DNA from: Prauserella flavalba
Lineage (GTDB): Bacteria; Actinomycetota; Actinomycetes; Mycobacteriales; Pseudonocardiaceae
Direction of reading: 5' to 3'
Assembly: GCF_003202235.1 (NCBI RefSeq)
Contig: NZ_MASU01000005.1
Coordinates: 806,001-870,000 of the forward strand
Length of the DNA: 64,000 nt
Shown: piece by piece, positions 30,000 through 38,903 of the stretch
Position numbering within the stretch: the stretch's first letter is position 1
Layout of the letters: the number at the start of each line of letters is the position of its first letter
Translations under genes and position numbers: made by a program
The notes under the pieces: model-generated
What the model saw: only the letters and a program-made list of their open reading frames with translations
Told to the model about the DNA's origin: nothing
Databases searched by the model: none

Positions 30000-30880
30000 C
30001 GTCACCGGCGTGGCAGCGGCGCCGCACCGCCGCGACAGATCTCTGGCGGGAGTTCCGCGGCAACCGCGGCGGGCTCGCCGGGCTGTGCGTGCTCGCCGCG
30101 ATCGTGGTGCTGGCCGTGCTCGCCCCGCTGATCACCGACGAGAGCGGGCTCGACGTCATCAGCGCCACCGGCACCCCGCTCCAGCCGCCGTCGGGCGAGT
30201 ACTGGCTCGGCACCGACGTCGACGGCCGCTCCGTGCTCCTGCTGACGTTCTGGGGCGCGCGCGTGTCGCTGCTCGTGGGCTTCGCTGCGACGGTGCTGTC
30301 GGTGTTCATCGGCACGCTCGTGGGCATCGTGGCCGCGCACTTCCAGGGGTGGCCGTCGGCCGTGCTCCTGCGCGTCACCGACTTCTTCCTGGTACTGCCC
30401 TCGCTGGTGCTGGCGATCGCGCTGTCGAGCGTGCTCACCAAGGGGATCTGGACCATCGTGCTCGCCATCGGCGTCACGTCGTGGCCCTCGACGGCACGGC
30501 TCGTGCGAGCACAGACGCTCACCATCGAGAGCAGGCCCTACATCGAGCGCGCCAAGGCGCTCGGCGGCGGGCACGCCCACCTCATCGGCAAACACGTGCT
30601 GCCCGCGGTGCTGCCGCTCGTGCTCGCCAACACCACCCTTGTCGTCGGCAGCTCGATCATCGCGGAGTCGACGCTGTCGTTCCTCGGCCTCGGCGACCCG
30701 ACCTCGGTGTCGTGGGGCTCGATGCTGCAGACGGCGCTGTCCTCCGGCGCGGTCACCGCGGGCGCCTGGTGGTACCTGCTGCCGCCTGGGCTCGCGATCG
30801 TGGTGATCGTGCTGTCGTTCACCCTCGTCGGGCGGGCACTGGAGACGGTGCTCAACCCGCGCTTGAAGGCGGGAAGATGA
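29996..30880 (+). CDS. ABC transporter permease, DppC type
   Basis: A 294-residue permease with an N-terminal OppC_N helix (GGLAGLCVLAAIVVLAVLAPL), the periplasmic motif EYWLGTDVDGRSVL, and the EAA loop YIERAKALGGGHAHLIGKH. It pairs with the DppB-type subunit. Both gene junctions are 4-nt overlaps, implying strict translational coupling and fixed stoichiometry. Confidence 0.93.
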   Translation: MTSPAWQRRRTAATDLWREFRGNRGGLAGLCVLAAIVVLAVLAPLITDESGLDVISATGTPLQPPSGEYWLGTDVDGRSVLLLTFWGARVSLLVGFAATVLSVFIGTLVGIVAAHFQGWPSAVLLRVTDFFLVLPSLVLAIALSSVLTKGIWTIVLAIGVTSWPSTARLVRAQTLTIESRPYIERAKALGGGHAHLIGKHVLPAVLPLVLANTTLVVGSSIIAESTLSFLGLGDPTSVSWGSMLQTALSSGAVTAGAWWYLLPPGLAIVVIVLSFTLVGRALETVLNPRLKAGR

Positions 30881-32523
30881 GTCCACTGCTCGAACTGCGC
30901 GACCTCGGCGTCACGTACTCCACCGGTGGCGACGAGGTGGAGGCCGTCCGCGACGTGAACCTGGCACTGGAACCCGGTGAGACCCTGGGCATCGCGGGGG
31001 AGTCGGGCTCCGGCAAGTCCACGGTCGCGCTCAGTGTGCTGCGGCTGCTGCCCAAGTCGGCGAAGGTCAGCGGAGAGATCCTGCTCGACGGCGAGGACGT
31101 CACCACCATGCGCTGGGGCAGGCTGCGGGCCGTGCGCTGGTCGTCGGCCTCGGTGGTCTTCCAGGGCGCCATGCACGCGCTCAACCCGGTGCGCCGCGTC
31201 GGCGAGCAGATCGCCGAGCCCATCCGCCTGCACACCGACCTGCCCGAGGCGAAAGTGCGGGCGAGGGTGACCGAACTGCTCGACCAGGTGGACCTGCCCC
31301 CGGCGAAGGCCCGGTCGTACCCCCACGAGCTTTCCGGCGGCCAGAAGCAGCGCGTGATGATCGCGATGGCGGTCGCGTGCGAACCGAGGCTGATCCTCGC
31401 CGACGAGCCCACCACCGCGCTCGACGTCATCGTGCAGGCACAGGTGCTCGCGCTGCTCGGCGAGCTCGTCGCCGAACGCGGCATCGGGCTCGTGCTCATC
31501 ACCCACGACCTGTCGGTGCTCGCGGCGACGTGCCGGCGCATCGCCGTGATGTACCGCGGCGAGGTCGTGGAAGAGGGACCCGGCGACGAGGTGATGGCGC
31601 GGCCCCGGCACGAGCACACCAGGGCGCTCGCCGCGGCCTTCCCGACGGTCGGTGACCCGGCCTCCCGGTTCGCCCCGGCCACCACGAACCCGCTGCCGCC
31701 CGAGCCGGACCGGGCCGCGCCCGACGCCGAAGCGCCAGGGCTGCTGGCCGCACGGGACCTCAAGGTCACGTTCCGTGATCGTCACGGCGAGGTGGTCCAC
31801 GCCGTCGCGGGAGTGGATCTCGACGTGCGCCGCGACGAGATCGTCGCCCTCGTCGGCCAGTCCGGTTCCGGCAAGACCACGCTCGCGCGGGCCCTCCTCG
31901 GGCTGCAACGGCCCACCGCGGGTTCCGTGTTCTACGACGGCAGGCTCGTGCCCACGTCGTCGGCCGGGCTGAAGGAGTACCGCCGCCAGGCGCAGCTGGT
32001 GCTGCAGGACCCGACGAGCGCCCTCAACCCACGCCACACCGTCTACGAGGCCGTGGCCGAGGGACCTCGCATCCACGGGATCACTGGCGACGAGCGCTCG
32101 CTCGTGCTGGAGGCGCTCACCGCGGCGGAGCTTCGACCTGCGGAGACCTACCTGTCCCGGTTGCCGCACGAGCTCTCCGGCGGGCAGCGGCAGCGCGTCG
32201 TCATCGCCGGCGCGCTCGCGCTGCGGCCCAGCGTGCTGGTGGCGGACGAGCCGGTGACCTCCCTCGACGCGTCGGTGCGGGGCGAGATCCTGGCGTTGCT
32301 GCTGCGCCTGCGGCGGGAGCTCGCCCTCGCCGCGCTCGTCATCACCCACGACCTCGGCCTCGCGTGGAACATCGCCGACCGCGTGGCCGTGATGTACCGG
32401 GGCGAGCTCGTCGAGGTGGGCCCGGTGGAGCAGGTGCTGCTCGAACCGCGGCACGAGTACACGAAGTCCTTGCTCGCCGCACTGCCGACGGGTATGGCGC
32501 GTGCGTTCGAACGCGGTGTGTAA
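30877..32523 (+). CDS. Fused dipeptide ABC transporter ATPase (DppD-DppF type)
   Basis: A 548-residue protein carrying two complete ATPase domains in one chain. The first has Walker A GESGSGKST (residues 41-49), LSGGQKQRVMIAMA and LADEPTTALD. The second has GQSGSGKTT (327-335), LSGGQRQRVVIAGA and VADEPVTSLD. A proline- and acid-rich linker (PLPPEPDRAAPDAEA) joins them. Each half has the oligopeptide-transporter C-terminal element (PRHEHTRALAAA; PRHEYTKSLLAA). The fusion replaces separate DppD and DppF subunits. ATG 30877 overlaps the permease stop, and the gene ends the operon 14 nt before mptB. Confidence 0.95.
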   Translation: MSPLLELRDLGVTYSTGGDEVEAVRDVNLALEPGETLGIAGESGSGKSTVALSVLRLLPKSAKVSGEILLDGEDVTTMRWGRLRAVRWSSASVVFQGAMHALNPVRRVGEQIAEPIRLHTDLPEAKVRARVTELLDQVDLPPAKARSYPHELSGGQKQRVMIAMAVACEPRLILADEPTTALDVIVQAQVLALLGELVAERGIGLVLITHDLSVLAATCRRIAVMYRGEVVEEGPGDEVMARPRHEHTRALAAAFPTVGDPASRFAPATTNPLPPEPDRAAPDAEAPGLLAARDLKVTFRDRHGEVVHAVAGVDLDVRRDEIVALVGQSGSGKTTLARALLGLQRPTAGSVFYDGRLVPTSSAGLKEYRRQAQLVLQDPTSALNPRHTVYEAVAEGPRIHGITGDERSLVLEALTAAELRPAETYLSRLPHELSGGQRQRVVIAGALALRPSVLVADEPVTSLDASVRGEILALLLRLRRELALAALVITHDLGLAWNIADRVAVMYRGELVEVGPVEQVLLEPRHEYTKSLLAALPTGMARAFERGV

Positions 32524-32537
32524 CCTCGAAGCTCGAC

Positions 32538-34139
32538 ATGGCCACCACCACAGACCCCGTGCCCAACCCCGGCACCGACGCGGACCGGCCTGCTGCCGAA
32601 GCGGCGCTGGCCGATGTTCGTGAGCCCGCGCGGTTCCCGTACCGCACCATCGCGATGGGTGTCGTGGGCAGCGTCCTGGTCCTGCTCGCCTCGTTCGGCG
32701 CCGCCGGTGTGCTCGTCCGCGACCCCGTGCTCGGGGCGGGCCCGCTGTCGTGGATCCGGTACGGCCACGGCAAGGCGCTCGCCACGGTGCTGCTGTACGC
32801 CGGGTTCGGGCTGGTCGTGTGGGCGTGGGTCCGGCTCGGCCGTTACGCGCTCGCCGGGCGCATCGGCGCCAGGCCCGTCGTCGTGGCCGCGCTGTGCTGG
32901 ATGGTGCCGCTGCTCGTCGCGCCGCCGCTGTTCACGCGCGACGTCTTCTCCTACCTCGGGCAGGGTGCGCAGCTGCTGCACGGGCTCGACCCCTACGCCT
33001 ACGGCCCCGCCGCGCTGGACACGCTGCCGGACGTGGTGCAGAACGTGCACCCGCTGTGGCAGACCACGCCCGCGCCGTACGGGCCGCTGTTCCTGCTCGT
33101 CGCCAAGGGCATCGTGTCGTTCACCGGCAACAACATGATCCTCGGTGTGATCGTGACGCGGCTCGTGCTGCTCGTCGGGCTCGGCGCGATGCTGTGGGCG
33201 CTGCCGAGGCTGGTGAAGCACCTCGGCGGCAGGCTGCCGGTGACGATGTGGCTCGCGGTCGCCAGCCCGATGATGGTGATCCACCTCGTCGGCGGTCCGC
33301 ACAACGACCTGATGATGCTCGGGTTGCTCACGCTCGGCGTGCTCGCCGCGCTGGAACGGCGGCACCTGCTCGCCGTCGTGCTCGTGACCGTCGGCATGCT
33401 CATCAAACCGACCGCCGCGATAGCGCTGCCGTTCCTGGTGTGGGTGTGGGCCAACCACATGCCGGCCGAGGAGAGCCTGTTCCGGCGCTTCGTCAAGGCG
33501 GTCGTGCCGTCGCTGGCCGTGTTCGGCGGCGTGTTCGTGGTGGGCACGTGGCTGTCGCTCGGTTCGTTCAACCTCGGCTGGGTCACCGGCCTGCAGGCGC
33601 CGCAGATCATCGCGAACTGGCTCAACTTCCCGACCGGCATCGGCGAGATCTTCTACACGCTCGTCAACGTCGTGGTGGACGTGCAGGCATCGCCGTTCGT
33701 CACCGTGGCGCGCGGCATCGCGTGGGTCGCGCTCGCCGCGTTCCTGGTGCGGCAGTGGTGGCTCTCGCGGCACGGCGGCACCGAGGCGATCTTCCGGATG
33801 GCGCTGTCGCTGCTCGCCGTCGCGATCCTCGCGCCCCCGACGCTGCCGTGGTACCTCACGTGGGGCTTCGTGATCGCCTCGGCGTTCCCGTGGAAGCGGC
33901 TGCACCTGGCCGCGATGGTGGGCGTCTCGATGTTCCTGGTGCTCGTGTACTACCCGACCGGCGAGCAGAGTCTCTACGACTGGTGGTTCATCGCCATCGT
34001 GATCGCGGCCAGCCTCTACGGTGCCGCGTCGCTGCTGCGCCCCGACCCGCTCGGCCTGATCGCGGCGTGGCGCAGGGAACCGAGGCGGCCCGCCGAGCCC
34101 TCGGTCACGGGCGAGCCGACCAGCCCCGCCACGCGCTGA
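32538..34139 (+). CDS. mptB: Alpha-(1->6)-mannopyranosyltransferase, MptB-like
   Basis: A 533-residue GT-C fold integral membrane glycosyltransferase with about 12-13 hydrophobic helices. The catalytic Asp is probably Asp135 in LFTRDVFSYLGQG, and the family motifs GLDPYAYGPAALD and GGPHNDLMMLGLL are present. MptB and MptA extend the mannan backbone of lipomannan in mycobacteria and corynebacteria using polyprenyl-phosphomannose on the outer face of the membrane. ATG 32538 lies 14 nt after the transporter operon; an upstream open extension is antisense-like. Its 3' end overlaps the PPOX gene by 35 nt tail-to-tail. Confidence 0.9.
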   Translation: MATTTDPVPNPGTDADRPAAEAALADVREPARFPYRTIAMGVVGSVLVLLASFGAAGVLVRDPVLGAGPLSWIRYGHGKALATVLLYAGFGLVVWAWVRLGRYALAGRIGARPVVVAALCWMVPLLVAPPLFTRDVFSYLGQGAQLLHGLDPYAYGPAALDTLPDVVQNVHPLWQTTPAPYGPLFLLVAKGIVSFTGNNMILGVIVTRLVLLVGLGAMLWALPRLVKHLGGRLPVTMWLAVASPMMVIHLVGGPHNDLMMLGLLTLGVLAALERRHLLAVVLVTVGMLIKPTAAIALPFLVWVWANHMPAEESLFRRFVKAVVPSLAVFGGVFVVGTWLSLGSFNLGWVTGLQAPQIIANWLNFPTGIGEIFYTLVNVVVDVQASPFVTVARGIAWVALAAFLVRQWWLSRHGGTEAIFRMALSLLAVAILAPPTLPWYLTWGFVIASAFPWKRLHLAAMVGVSMFLVLVYYPTGEQSLYDWWFIAIVIAASLYGAASLLRPDPLGLIAAWRREPRRPAEPSVTGEPTSPATR

Positions 34140-34515
34140 TCTCCGTCCGCACGAGCGGTCCGTCCGGCGGTTGTCCGGTGTACTGCGGGTACTTCTCCCG
34201 CAGCGCCGCCAGCAACCGGGCGTCCTCGGGCACGATGGTCGCGGCGCCGTCGGCGCGGACCCACCACAGCCGGTTCCAGTCGTCGTCGTAGTGATCGACG
34301 AGGAACGAGACGTTGGGGTTGGCGGCGATGTTGCGCAGCCGGCGCAGGTTCGTGGTGCTCTTGGGCTTGGCGTCGACGACGAACGCGACCGTGCCGCCCA
34401 CGACCGCGAACGTCACCGGCACCAGGTGCGGAGCGCCCTCCGGCCCGACCGTGGCGAGCCTGGCCACCCGCGCGGCCGCGAACCGGCGCCGCGCCTCCCG
34501 CTCGTCCAACCGCAC
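34105..34515 (-). CDS. PPOX-class F420-type oxidoreductase
   Basis: A 136-residue split-barrel flavin/deazaflavin-binding protein (TIGR03668-like pyridoxamine-phosphate-oxidase family). Conserved parts are REARRRFAAARVARLATVGP, HLVPVTFAVVGGTVAFVVD, KPKSTTNLRRLRNIAANP and NRLWWVRADGAATI. Members use F420 or flavins for reductions or simply bind cofactor; this one's reaction is unknown. GTG 34515 was taken. It overlaps the end of mptB on the other strand by 35 nt, and a hairpin lies just upstream. Confidence 0.88.
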   Translation of the reverse strand: MRLDEREARRRFAAARVARLATVGPEGAPHLVPVTFAVVGGTVAFVVDAKPKSTTNLRRLRNIAANPNVSFLVDHYDDDWNRLWWVRADGAATIVPEDARLLAALREKYPQYTGQPPDGPLVRTEISAWRGWSARP

Positions 34516-34534
34516 GCACTCAGGGTAGGCACAT

Positions 34535-34591
34535 CCGCAGTGAAGGCCACCTTCACTGCGTTGAACGCAGGCATGGTGGCCTTCACTGCGG
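34535..34591. terminator. Imperfect 26-nt-arm hairpin of the TTCAA/TTGAA family
   Basis: Arms 34535-34560 and 34566-34591 pair with three mismatches around a TTGAA loop. It lies immediately downstream of the S66 peptidase stop on the minus strand and so should terminate the S9-S66 transcript. It carries the same GTGAAGGCCACC core as 8628 and 46398. Confidence 0.75.
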
Positions 34592-34597
34592 ATGGGG

Positions 34598-35488
34598 TCA
34601 GTCGTCCAGCACCAGGCTCGCGGCGTCCGCGTCGAGCTGCGCAGGCACTCCCAGTGGGACGGTCAGGGCACCCGCATGGTGACCGAAGCCGAGGTTCCAC
34701 ACCATCGGTACGTCCAGTGGCCCCAGCCGTTCCAGCACCAGCGCACGCACCGACTCCGGCGAGGCGCAGCCGGTCCACGAGCCCAGCGCGATGCCGTGGA
34801 CGCCGTCGAACCAGCCCGCGCGCACCAGCTGGGTGAGCAGGCGGTCGATCCGGTAGAGCTCCTCGCCGACGTCCTCCAGCAGTGCGATGCCACCCCGCGC
34901 CTGCCGGCACTCCGGCGTGCCGAGGCCCGCGGCCAGCAGGCTGAGGTTGCCGCCGACGAGCGTGCCGCGGGCCCGGCCCGGCACGAGCGTCTCCGCGCCC
35001 GGTCCGCGGAGCACGCGCACGATGTCGGGCGTGAACAGCGCCGCACGCAACCCCTCCGCGGCCTCGGCGTCGAAGTGCGTGGTCGCCGGCATCGGGCTGA
35101 ACAGTGTCGGCAGTCCGAGGTGGACGCCGATCGCGTCGTGCAGCGCGGTGGTGTCGCTGGAGCCGGCGAACAGCGTCGGTTCCGCCGCGCGCAGTGCCGC
35201 CCAGTCGACCGTGCCGAGCATGCGGTGGCAGCCGTAGCCGCCCCTCGCGGCGATCACGGCCTTGACGTCCGGGTCGAGCCACGCCTCCTGGAACTCGGCC
35301 GCCCGCTGGGCATCGGTGCCCGCGAGGTAGGACAGCTGCGGGTGCCGCGCCCGCACGCCGGGGAAGCACCGCACCCGCAGGCCCCACGACTCCACGACGG
35401 CGACCCCGGCGTCCAGCCGCTCGGCGGGCACCGGACCCGCGGGCGCCACGAGCGCGACCGTGTCACCAGGACGCAGCGCCGTCCTCAC
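34598..35488 (-). CDS. S66 family peptidase (LD-carboxypeptidase / MccF-like)
   Basis: A 296-residue serine peptidase. The nucleophile is Ser111 in the GSSD motif after AEPTLFAG; the remaining S66 dyad residues are Glu in LLEDVGEELYRIDR and His in LGFGHHAGALT. LD-carboxypeptidases cleave the L-Lys/Dap to D-Ala bond of muropeptides during wall recycling, and MccF-type members remove toxic peptidyl-nucleotides. Which applies here is undecided. GTG 35488 overlaps the S9 peptidase stop (GTGA), so the two are coupled. Confidence 0.9.
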   Translation of the reverse strand: MRTALRPGDTVALVAPAGPVPAERLDAGVAVVESWGLRVRCFPGVRARHPQLSYLAGTDAQRAAEFQEAWLDPDVKAVIAARGGYGCHRMLGTVDWAALRAAEPTLFAGSSDTTALHDAIGVHLGLPTLFSPMPATTHFDAEAAEGLRAALFTPDIVRVLRGPGAETLVPGRARGTLVGGNLSLLAAGLGTPECRQARGGIALLEDVGEELYRIDRLLTQLVRAGWFDGVHGIALGSWTGCASPESVRALVLERLGPLDVPMVWNLGFGHHAGALTVPLGVPAQLDADAASLVLDD

Positions 35489-37413
35489 CGCCGCAGGTCC
35501 ACCGGCGCCACGCCAGGCGTGGCGAATCCGAACACCTGGCCGTAGAACGCCAGTTCCGACTCCAGCGCGGTGACGATCGTGTCCGCCTTGCGGAACCCGT
35601 GCTGCTCGCCCGCGAACGTGAGGTGCGCGTGCGGGACGCCGGTGCCGCGCAGTGACGCCACGAACCGCTCCGCCTGCTCCGGCGGGCAGATCTCGTCCTC
35701 AAGCCCCTGCAACAGCAGCACCGGGCCGGCGAGCGCGCCGATGTTGTTGATGGGGGAGCGTTTCAGGTAGCGCTCGGAGGTCTCCGGCAGCGGGCCGATC
35801 AGGCCGTCGAGGTAGCGGGATTCGAAGTCGTGGGTCTCGCCGCCATCACCCGTCCACGGCTCGAGGTCGAGGATCGGGAACTTGATCGTCGCCGCGCGAT
35901 AGGTTCGCACGGTGGTCATGGACGCTGCCGAGGTGAACCCGCCCGCGCTGCCACCCCGGATCGCGATCCGCTCGCCGTCGGCGGCGCCCTCGGCGACGAG
36001 TGCCCCGGCCACAGCGGCACAGTCGGCGACGTCGACGAGGCCCCAGTGTTCCCGCAGCCGCTCGCGGAACCGCCTGCCGTAGCCGGTGGAGCCGCCGTAG
36101 TTCACGGCCACCACCCCGATGCCCCGGCTGGTGAGGTAGGCGAATTCCAGTGACAGCACCGGGTAGTTCCGCCCCGTTGGGCCGCCGTGGGCGTGCACGA
36201 CGTAGGGCGGCAGCTCACCGTCCGGCGCCGCGAACTCCGGGTTGGCGGGCGGGTAGACGTAGGCGGGCACCGGTTCGCCGTCGGCGGTGTGGAACGTGCG
36301 CGCCTGCGGAACCGGCAGGTAGGCCGCGGGTGGCAGCGGCGGCTGGGGCGTCAGGTCGGTGACGGCCCCCGTGCCGAGGTCGACGTGCACCACGGCGACG
36401 TCGCGCCGTGGTCCGGCGGCGATACCGGCGACGCCGCCGTCGAACACCGCGGGCGAGGTGGCCCACTCGGTCAGTTCGGGCGCCACCGGCGTGAGCGAGC
36501 CCGTGGCCTCGTCGAGCACCGCGAGCCTGCCGGAGTCGAGCACGGCGTGCCTGCCGTTCCCGAGCGGGACCGTCCAGCGTGCGCCGAGCTTCCACAGCGC
36601 ACCGCCGAGTTCGGCCTCGGCGGGGGCGAGGTTGGTGAGCCCGCCGTCGAGCGTGACGCGGTGCAGGTTCCACCAGCCGTCCGGATCGAGCAGCGCCAGC
36701 AGCGTGCCCGATTCCTCCCACTCCAGCTGGCACACCGACGTCCCCGGTCCGCCGGCCAGCACGCGGTGGTCTCCGAACGTGCCGTCCTCGCGGACCTCGG
36801 CCACGCACAGCTCGGTGCCGTCCCACGGCATCGCAGGGTGGTTCCAGCCGAGCCAGGCCGCGTGCCGGCCGTCGGCCGAGAGCTGGGGCGCGGTGAGAAA
36901 GTGGTGGCTCGCCGAGAGCGAACGCGGCTCCCCTCCAGCGAGCGGGATCGCGACGAGGTCGCGGGCGACGTCGGTACGCCGGGGGCCGGTGGTGCGCTCG
37001 CGCACCGCCCACACCTCGCCGTCGCGGCCGGGCCGCAGGTCGCCGTAGCGGATGCCGTGCCGTTCGGGTGGTTCCGGCGTGAGGGGCGTGACCTCGCCGG
37101 AGGCCAGGTCCCGGAGGTAGACGCGCTGGTCGGCCCAGTTGGTGAAGACGAGTGTGCGGCCGTCGGAGACCCACGGCCTGCCGCCGTACTCGTGGACGCG
37201 GTTGCGGGCGTTCCACGGCGCGGGCAGCAGTTCCTCCACGGCGCCGTCGACCCATCTGACCAGCGACACCCGGCCGCCCTCGGCGGGGCGCGCCTCGGCC
37301 CACCACACGGTTCCGTCGACGACGTCGAGCCACTGCGGGACGACCCCCGCGGTCGCGACATCGGCGGCCTGGATGGGCGACGACCAGCTCCCGTACGGCG
37401 CGATCTCCGGCAT
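35485..37413 (-). CDS. S9 family peptidase (prolyl oligopeptidase/acylaminoacyl-peptidase type)
   Basis: A 642-residue protein with an N-terminal beta-propeller of about 370 residues (recurring D-G-R-H and WSDGRT-like blades) and a C-terminal alpha/beta-hydrolase domain. The nucleophile is Ser489 in RGGSAGGFTS, the acid is in LQGLEDEICPPEQAE and the histidine in FAGEQHGF. The oxyanion region is HAHGGPTGRNYP. It should cleave short peptides in the cytoplasm; no signal peptide is seen. ATG 37413 starts MPEIAPYGSWSSPI as in homologues. It heads a two-gene operon with the S66 peptidase and borders the peptidase-rich block on the right. Confidence 0.93.
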   Translation of the reverse strand: MPEIAPYGSWSSPIQAADVATAGVVPQWLDVVDGTVWWAEARPAEGGRVSLVRWVDGAVEELLPAPWNARNRVHEYGGRPWVSDGRTLVFTNWADQRVYLRDLASGEVTPLTPEPPERHGIRYGDLRPGRDGEVWAVRERTTGPRRTDVARDLVAIPLAGGEPRSLSASHHFLTAPQLSADGRHAAWLGWNHPAMPWDGTELCVAEVREDGTFGDHRVLAGGPGTSVCQLEWEESGTLLALLDPDGWWNLHRVTLDGGLTNLAPAEAELGGALWKLGARWTVPLGNGRHAVLDSGRLAVLDEATGSLTPVAPELTEWATSPAVFDGGVAGIAAGPRRDVAVVHVDLGTGAVTDLTPQPPLPPAAYLPVPQARTFHTADGEPVPAYVYPPANPEFAAPDGELPPYVVHAHGGPTGRNYPVLSLEFAYLTSRGIGVVAVNYGGSTGYGRRFRERLREHWGLVDVADCAAVAGALVAEGAADGERIAIRGGSAGGFTSAASMTTVRTYRAATIKFPILDLEPWTGDGGETHDFESRYLDGLIGPLPETSERYLKRSPINNIGALAGPVLLLQGLEDEICPPEQAERFVASLRGTGVPHAHLTFAGEQHGFRKADTIVTALESELAFYGQVFGFATPGVAPVDLRR

Positions 37414-37482
37414 CGTTCCAGCTTATGTGACTCGTGGGACACAAGTGCTCGCCCCGGACGAGCCTGATCTTCGAAGTTGGCT

Positions 37483-37488
37483 TAGGGT
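37483..37488 (+). promoter_or_regulatory. -10 box upstream of DUF3090
   Basis: TAGGGT at 37483-37488 lies 10 nt upstream of ATG 37499, giving a leader of only a few nucleotides. No purine-rich ribosome binding site is present, fitting a near-leaderless mRNA. Confidence 0.4.
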
Positions 37489-37498
37489 CGTAAGTGCC

Positions 37499-38080
37499 AT
37501 GGCTCGCGTCATACACGTCTTCCGTCAACCCGACCGCTTCGTCGCGGGAACCGTCGGGGAACCCGGCGACCGCACGTTCTTCCTGCAGGCGTCGGAGACC
37601 ACCCGCACGATCAGCGTGACCATCGAGAAGCAACAGGTGGCCGTGCTCGCCGAACGGCTCGGCTCGCTGCTCGAGGAGATCGCCAGCCGCTTCGGCGCCG
37701 ACGTGCCGGAGGAGGTCCCCGACGAGCTGGTCGACACCGAACCGCTCGACGTCCCCGTCGAGGAGGAGTTCCGGGTCGGCACGATGGGGCTCGGCTGGGA
37801 CGCCGAGAGCAAGGCGGTCGTCATCGAGCTGCTCGCCATCACCGAGGGCGAGGTGGACGAGACGGTGGTGCTGGACGACACCGAGGAGGGACCCGACGCG
37901 GTGCGGGTCTTCCTGAGCCCCGCCGCGGCGCGCGCGTTCGCCGCGCGCGCCGACCGCGTGGTCAACGCGGGCCGCAAGCCGTGCCCGCTGTGTGGTGAAC
38001 CCCTCGACCCCGCGGGACACATCTGCCCGCGCCAGAACGGCTATCGTCGGGATTCGGAACTCACCGACGACGAAAGCTGA
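37499..38080 (+). CDS. DUF3090 family protein
   Basis: A 193-residue actinobacterial protein starting MARVIHVFRQPDRFVAGTVG. A beta-rich acidic N-terminal domain is followed by a compact C-terminal zinc-binding-looking motif CPLCGEPLDPAGHICPRQNG (C-x2-C ... H-x-C). The function is unknown, but the gene is conserved next to SCO1664-type and histidine-phosphatase genes in many actinobacteria, as in mycobacteria. Here it keeps its SCO1664-type partner 7 nt downstream but has lost adjacency to uppP and the phosphatase, which lie 21 kb to the left. Confidence 0.92.
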   Translation: MARVIHVFRQPDRFVAGTVGEPGDRTFFLQASETTRTISVTIEKQQVAVLAERLGSLLEEIASRFGADVPEEVPDELVDTEPLDVPVEEEFRVGTMGLGWDAESKAVVIELLAITEGEVDETVVLDDTEEGPDAVRVFLSPAAARAFAARADRVVNAGRKPCPLCGEPLDPAGHICPRQNGYRRDSELTDDES

Positions 38081-38087
38081 CACCGAG

Positions 38088-38894
38088 TTGGCAGCAGAAC
38101 ACGTGGACCCGGCCGACCCCGCGGCCAGGGAGCTGGTCGCGCGCGGCCGTATCGACGTCGAGGGCAGGCTCGTCGACGCCTCGAACGTCACGCTGTTCTG
38201 CACCATCGAACTCGACGGCGTCAGCGCCAACGCGGTGTACAAGCCGGTGAACGGCGAGCGCCCGCTGTGGGACTTCCCCGACGGCACGCTGGCGGGCCGG
38301 GAGGTGGCGACGTACCTGGTCGCGGAGGCGGCCGAGCTGGGCAGCGTGCCGCCGACCGTGTTGCGCGACGGACCGTTCGGCGAGGGCATGGTGCAGCTCT
38401 GGATCGAGACGACGGACGAGGAGCTCATCGACGTCTGCGCCCCCGAGGACCTGCCGGAAGGCTGGCGCGTGGTGCTGCACGCCCACGACCGCCTCGGGGA
38501 GCCCGCCGTGCTCGCCCACGCCGACCATCCCGGTCTGCGGGACCTGGCGGTGCTCGACATCGTCGTGAACAACACCGACCGCAAGGGCGGGCACGTCCTC
38601 GCCGGCGGTGACGGCCGGATCTACGGCGTCGACCACGGCATCTGCCTGCACACCGACCCGAAGCTCCGCACGGTGCTGTGGGGCTGGGTGGGCGATCCGC
38701 TGCCCGGTGAGTCGGTGGACAAGCTGCAGAAACTGCGCTGGGCGCTGGATCACGAGCTGGGGGAGACGCTCGCCGCGCACCTCACGCGCGCCGAGGTCCG
38801 CGCGGTCGCCCGGCGCACTGACGAGCTCCTCGCGGAGCCCGTCTTCCCTGCGCCGGGCGACGACTGGCGGGCGATTCCCTGGCCGCTGTTCTGA
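38088..38894 (+). CDS. SCO1664 family protein (PI3/PI4-kinase-like fold)
   Basis: A 268-residue protein of the actinobacterial SCO1664 family. The kinase-like core shows SANAVYKPVNGERPLWDFP, the nucleotide-lysine region, then VLDIVVNNTDRKGGHVLAGGDG and GVDHGICLH, resembling the catalytic and metal-binding loops of phosphatidylinositol kinase-like and HipA-like proteins. Function is unestablished. TTG 38088 is the best start (RBS poor); GTG 38103 is an alternative five codons downstream. It follows DUF3090 by 7 nt. In relatives mshC and cysQ usually follow, but here the next gene is a convergent NmrA-like reductase. Confidence 0.88.
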   Translation: MAAEHVDPADPAARELVARGRIDVEGRLVDASNVTLFCTIELDGVSANAVYKPVNGERPLWDFPDGTLAGREVATYLVAEAAELGSVPPTVLRDGPFGEGMVQLWIETTDEELIDVCAPEDLPEGWRVVLHAHDRLGEPAVLAHADHPGLRDLAVLDIVVNNTDRKGGHVLAGGDGRIYGVDHGICLHTDPKLRTVLWGWVGDPLPGESVDKLQKLRWALDHELGETLAAHLTRAEVRAVARRTDELLAEPVFPAPGDDWRAIPWPLF

Positions 38895-38903
38895 CGGCCG
38901 CGG

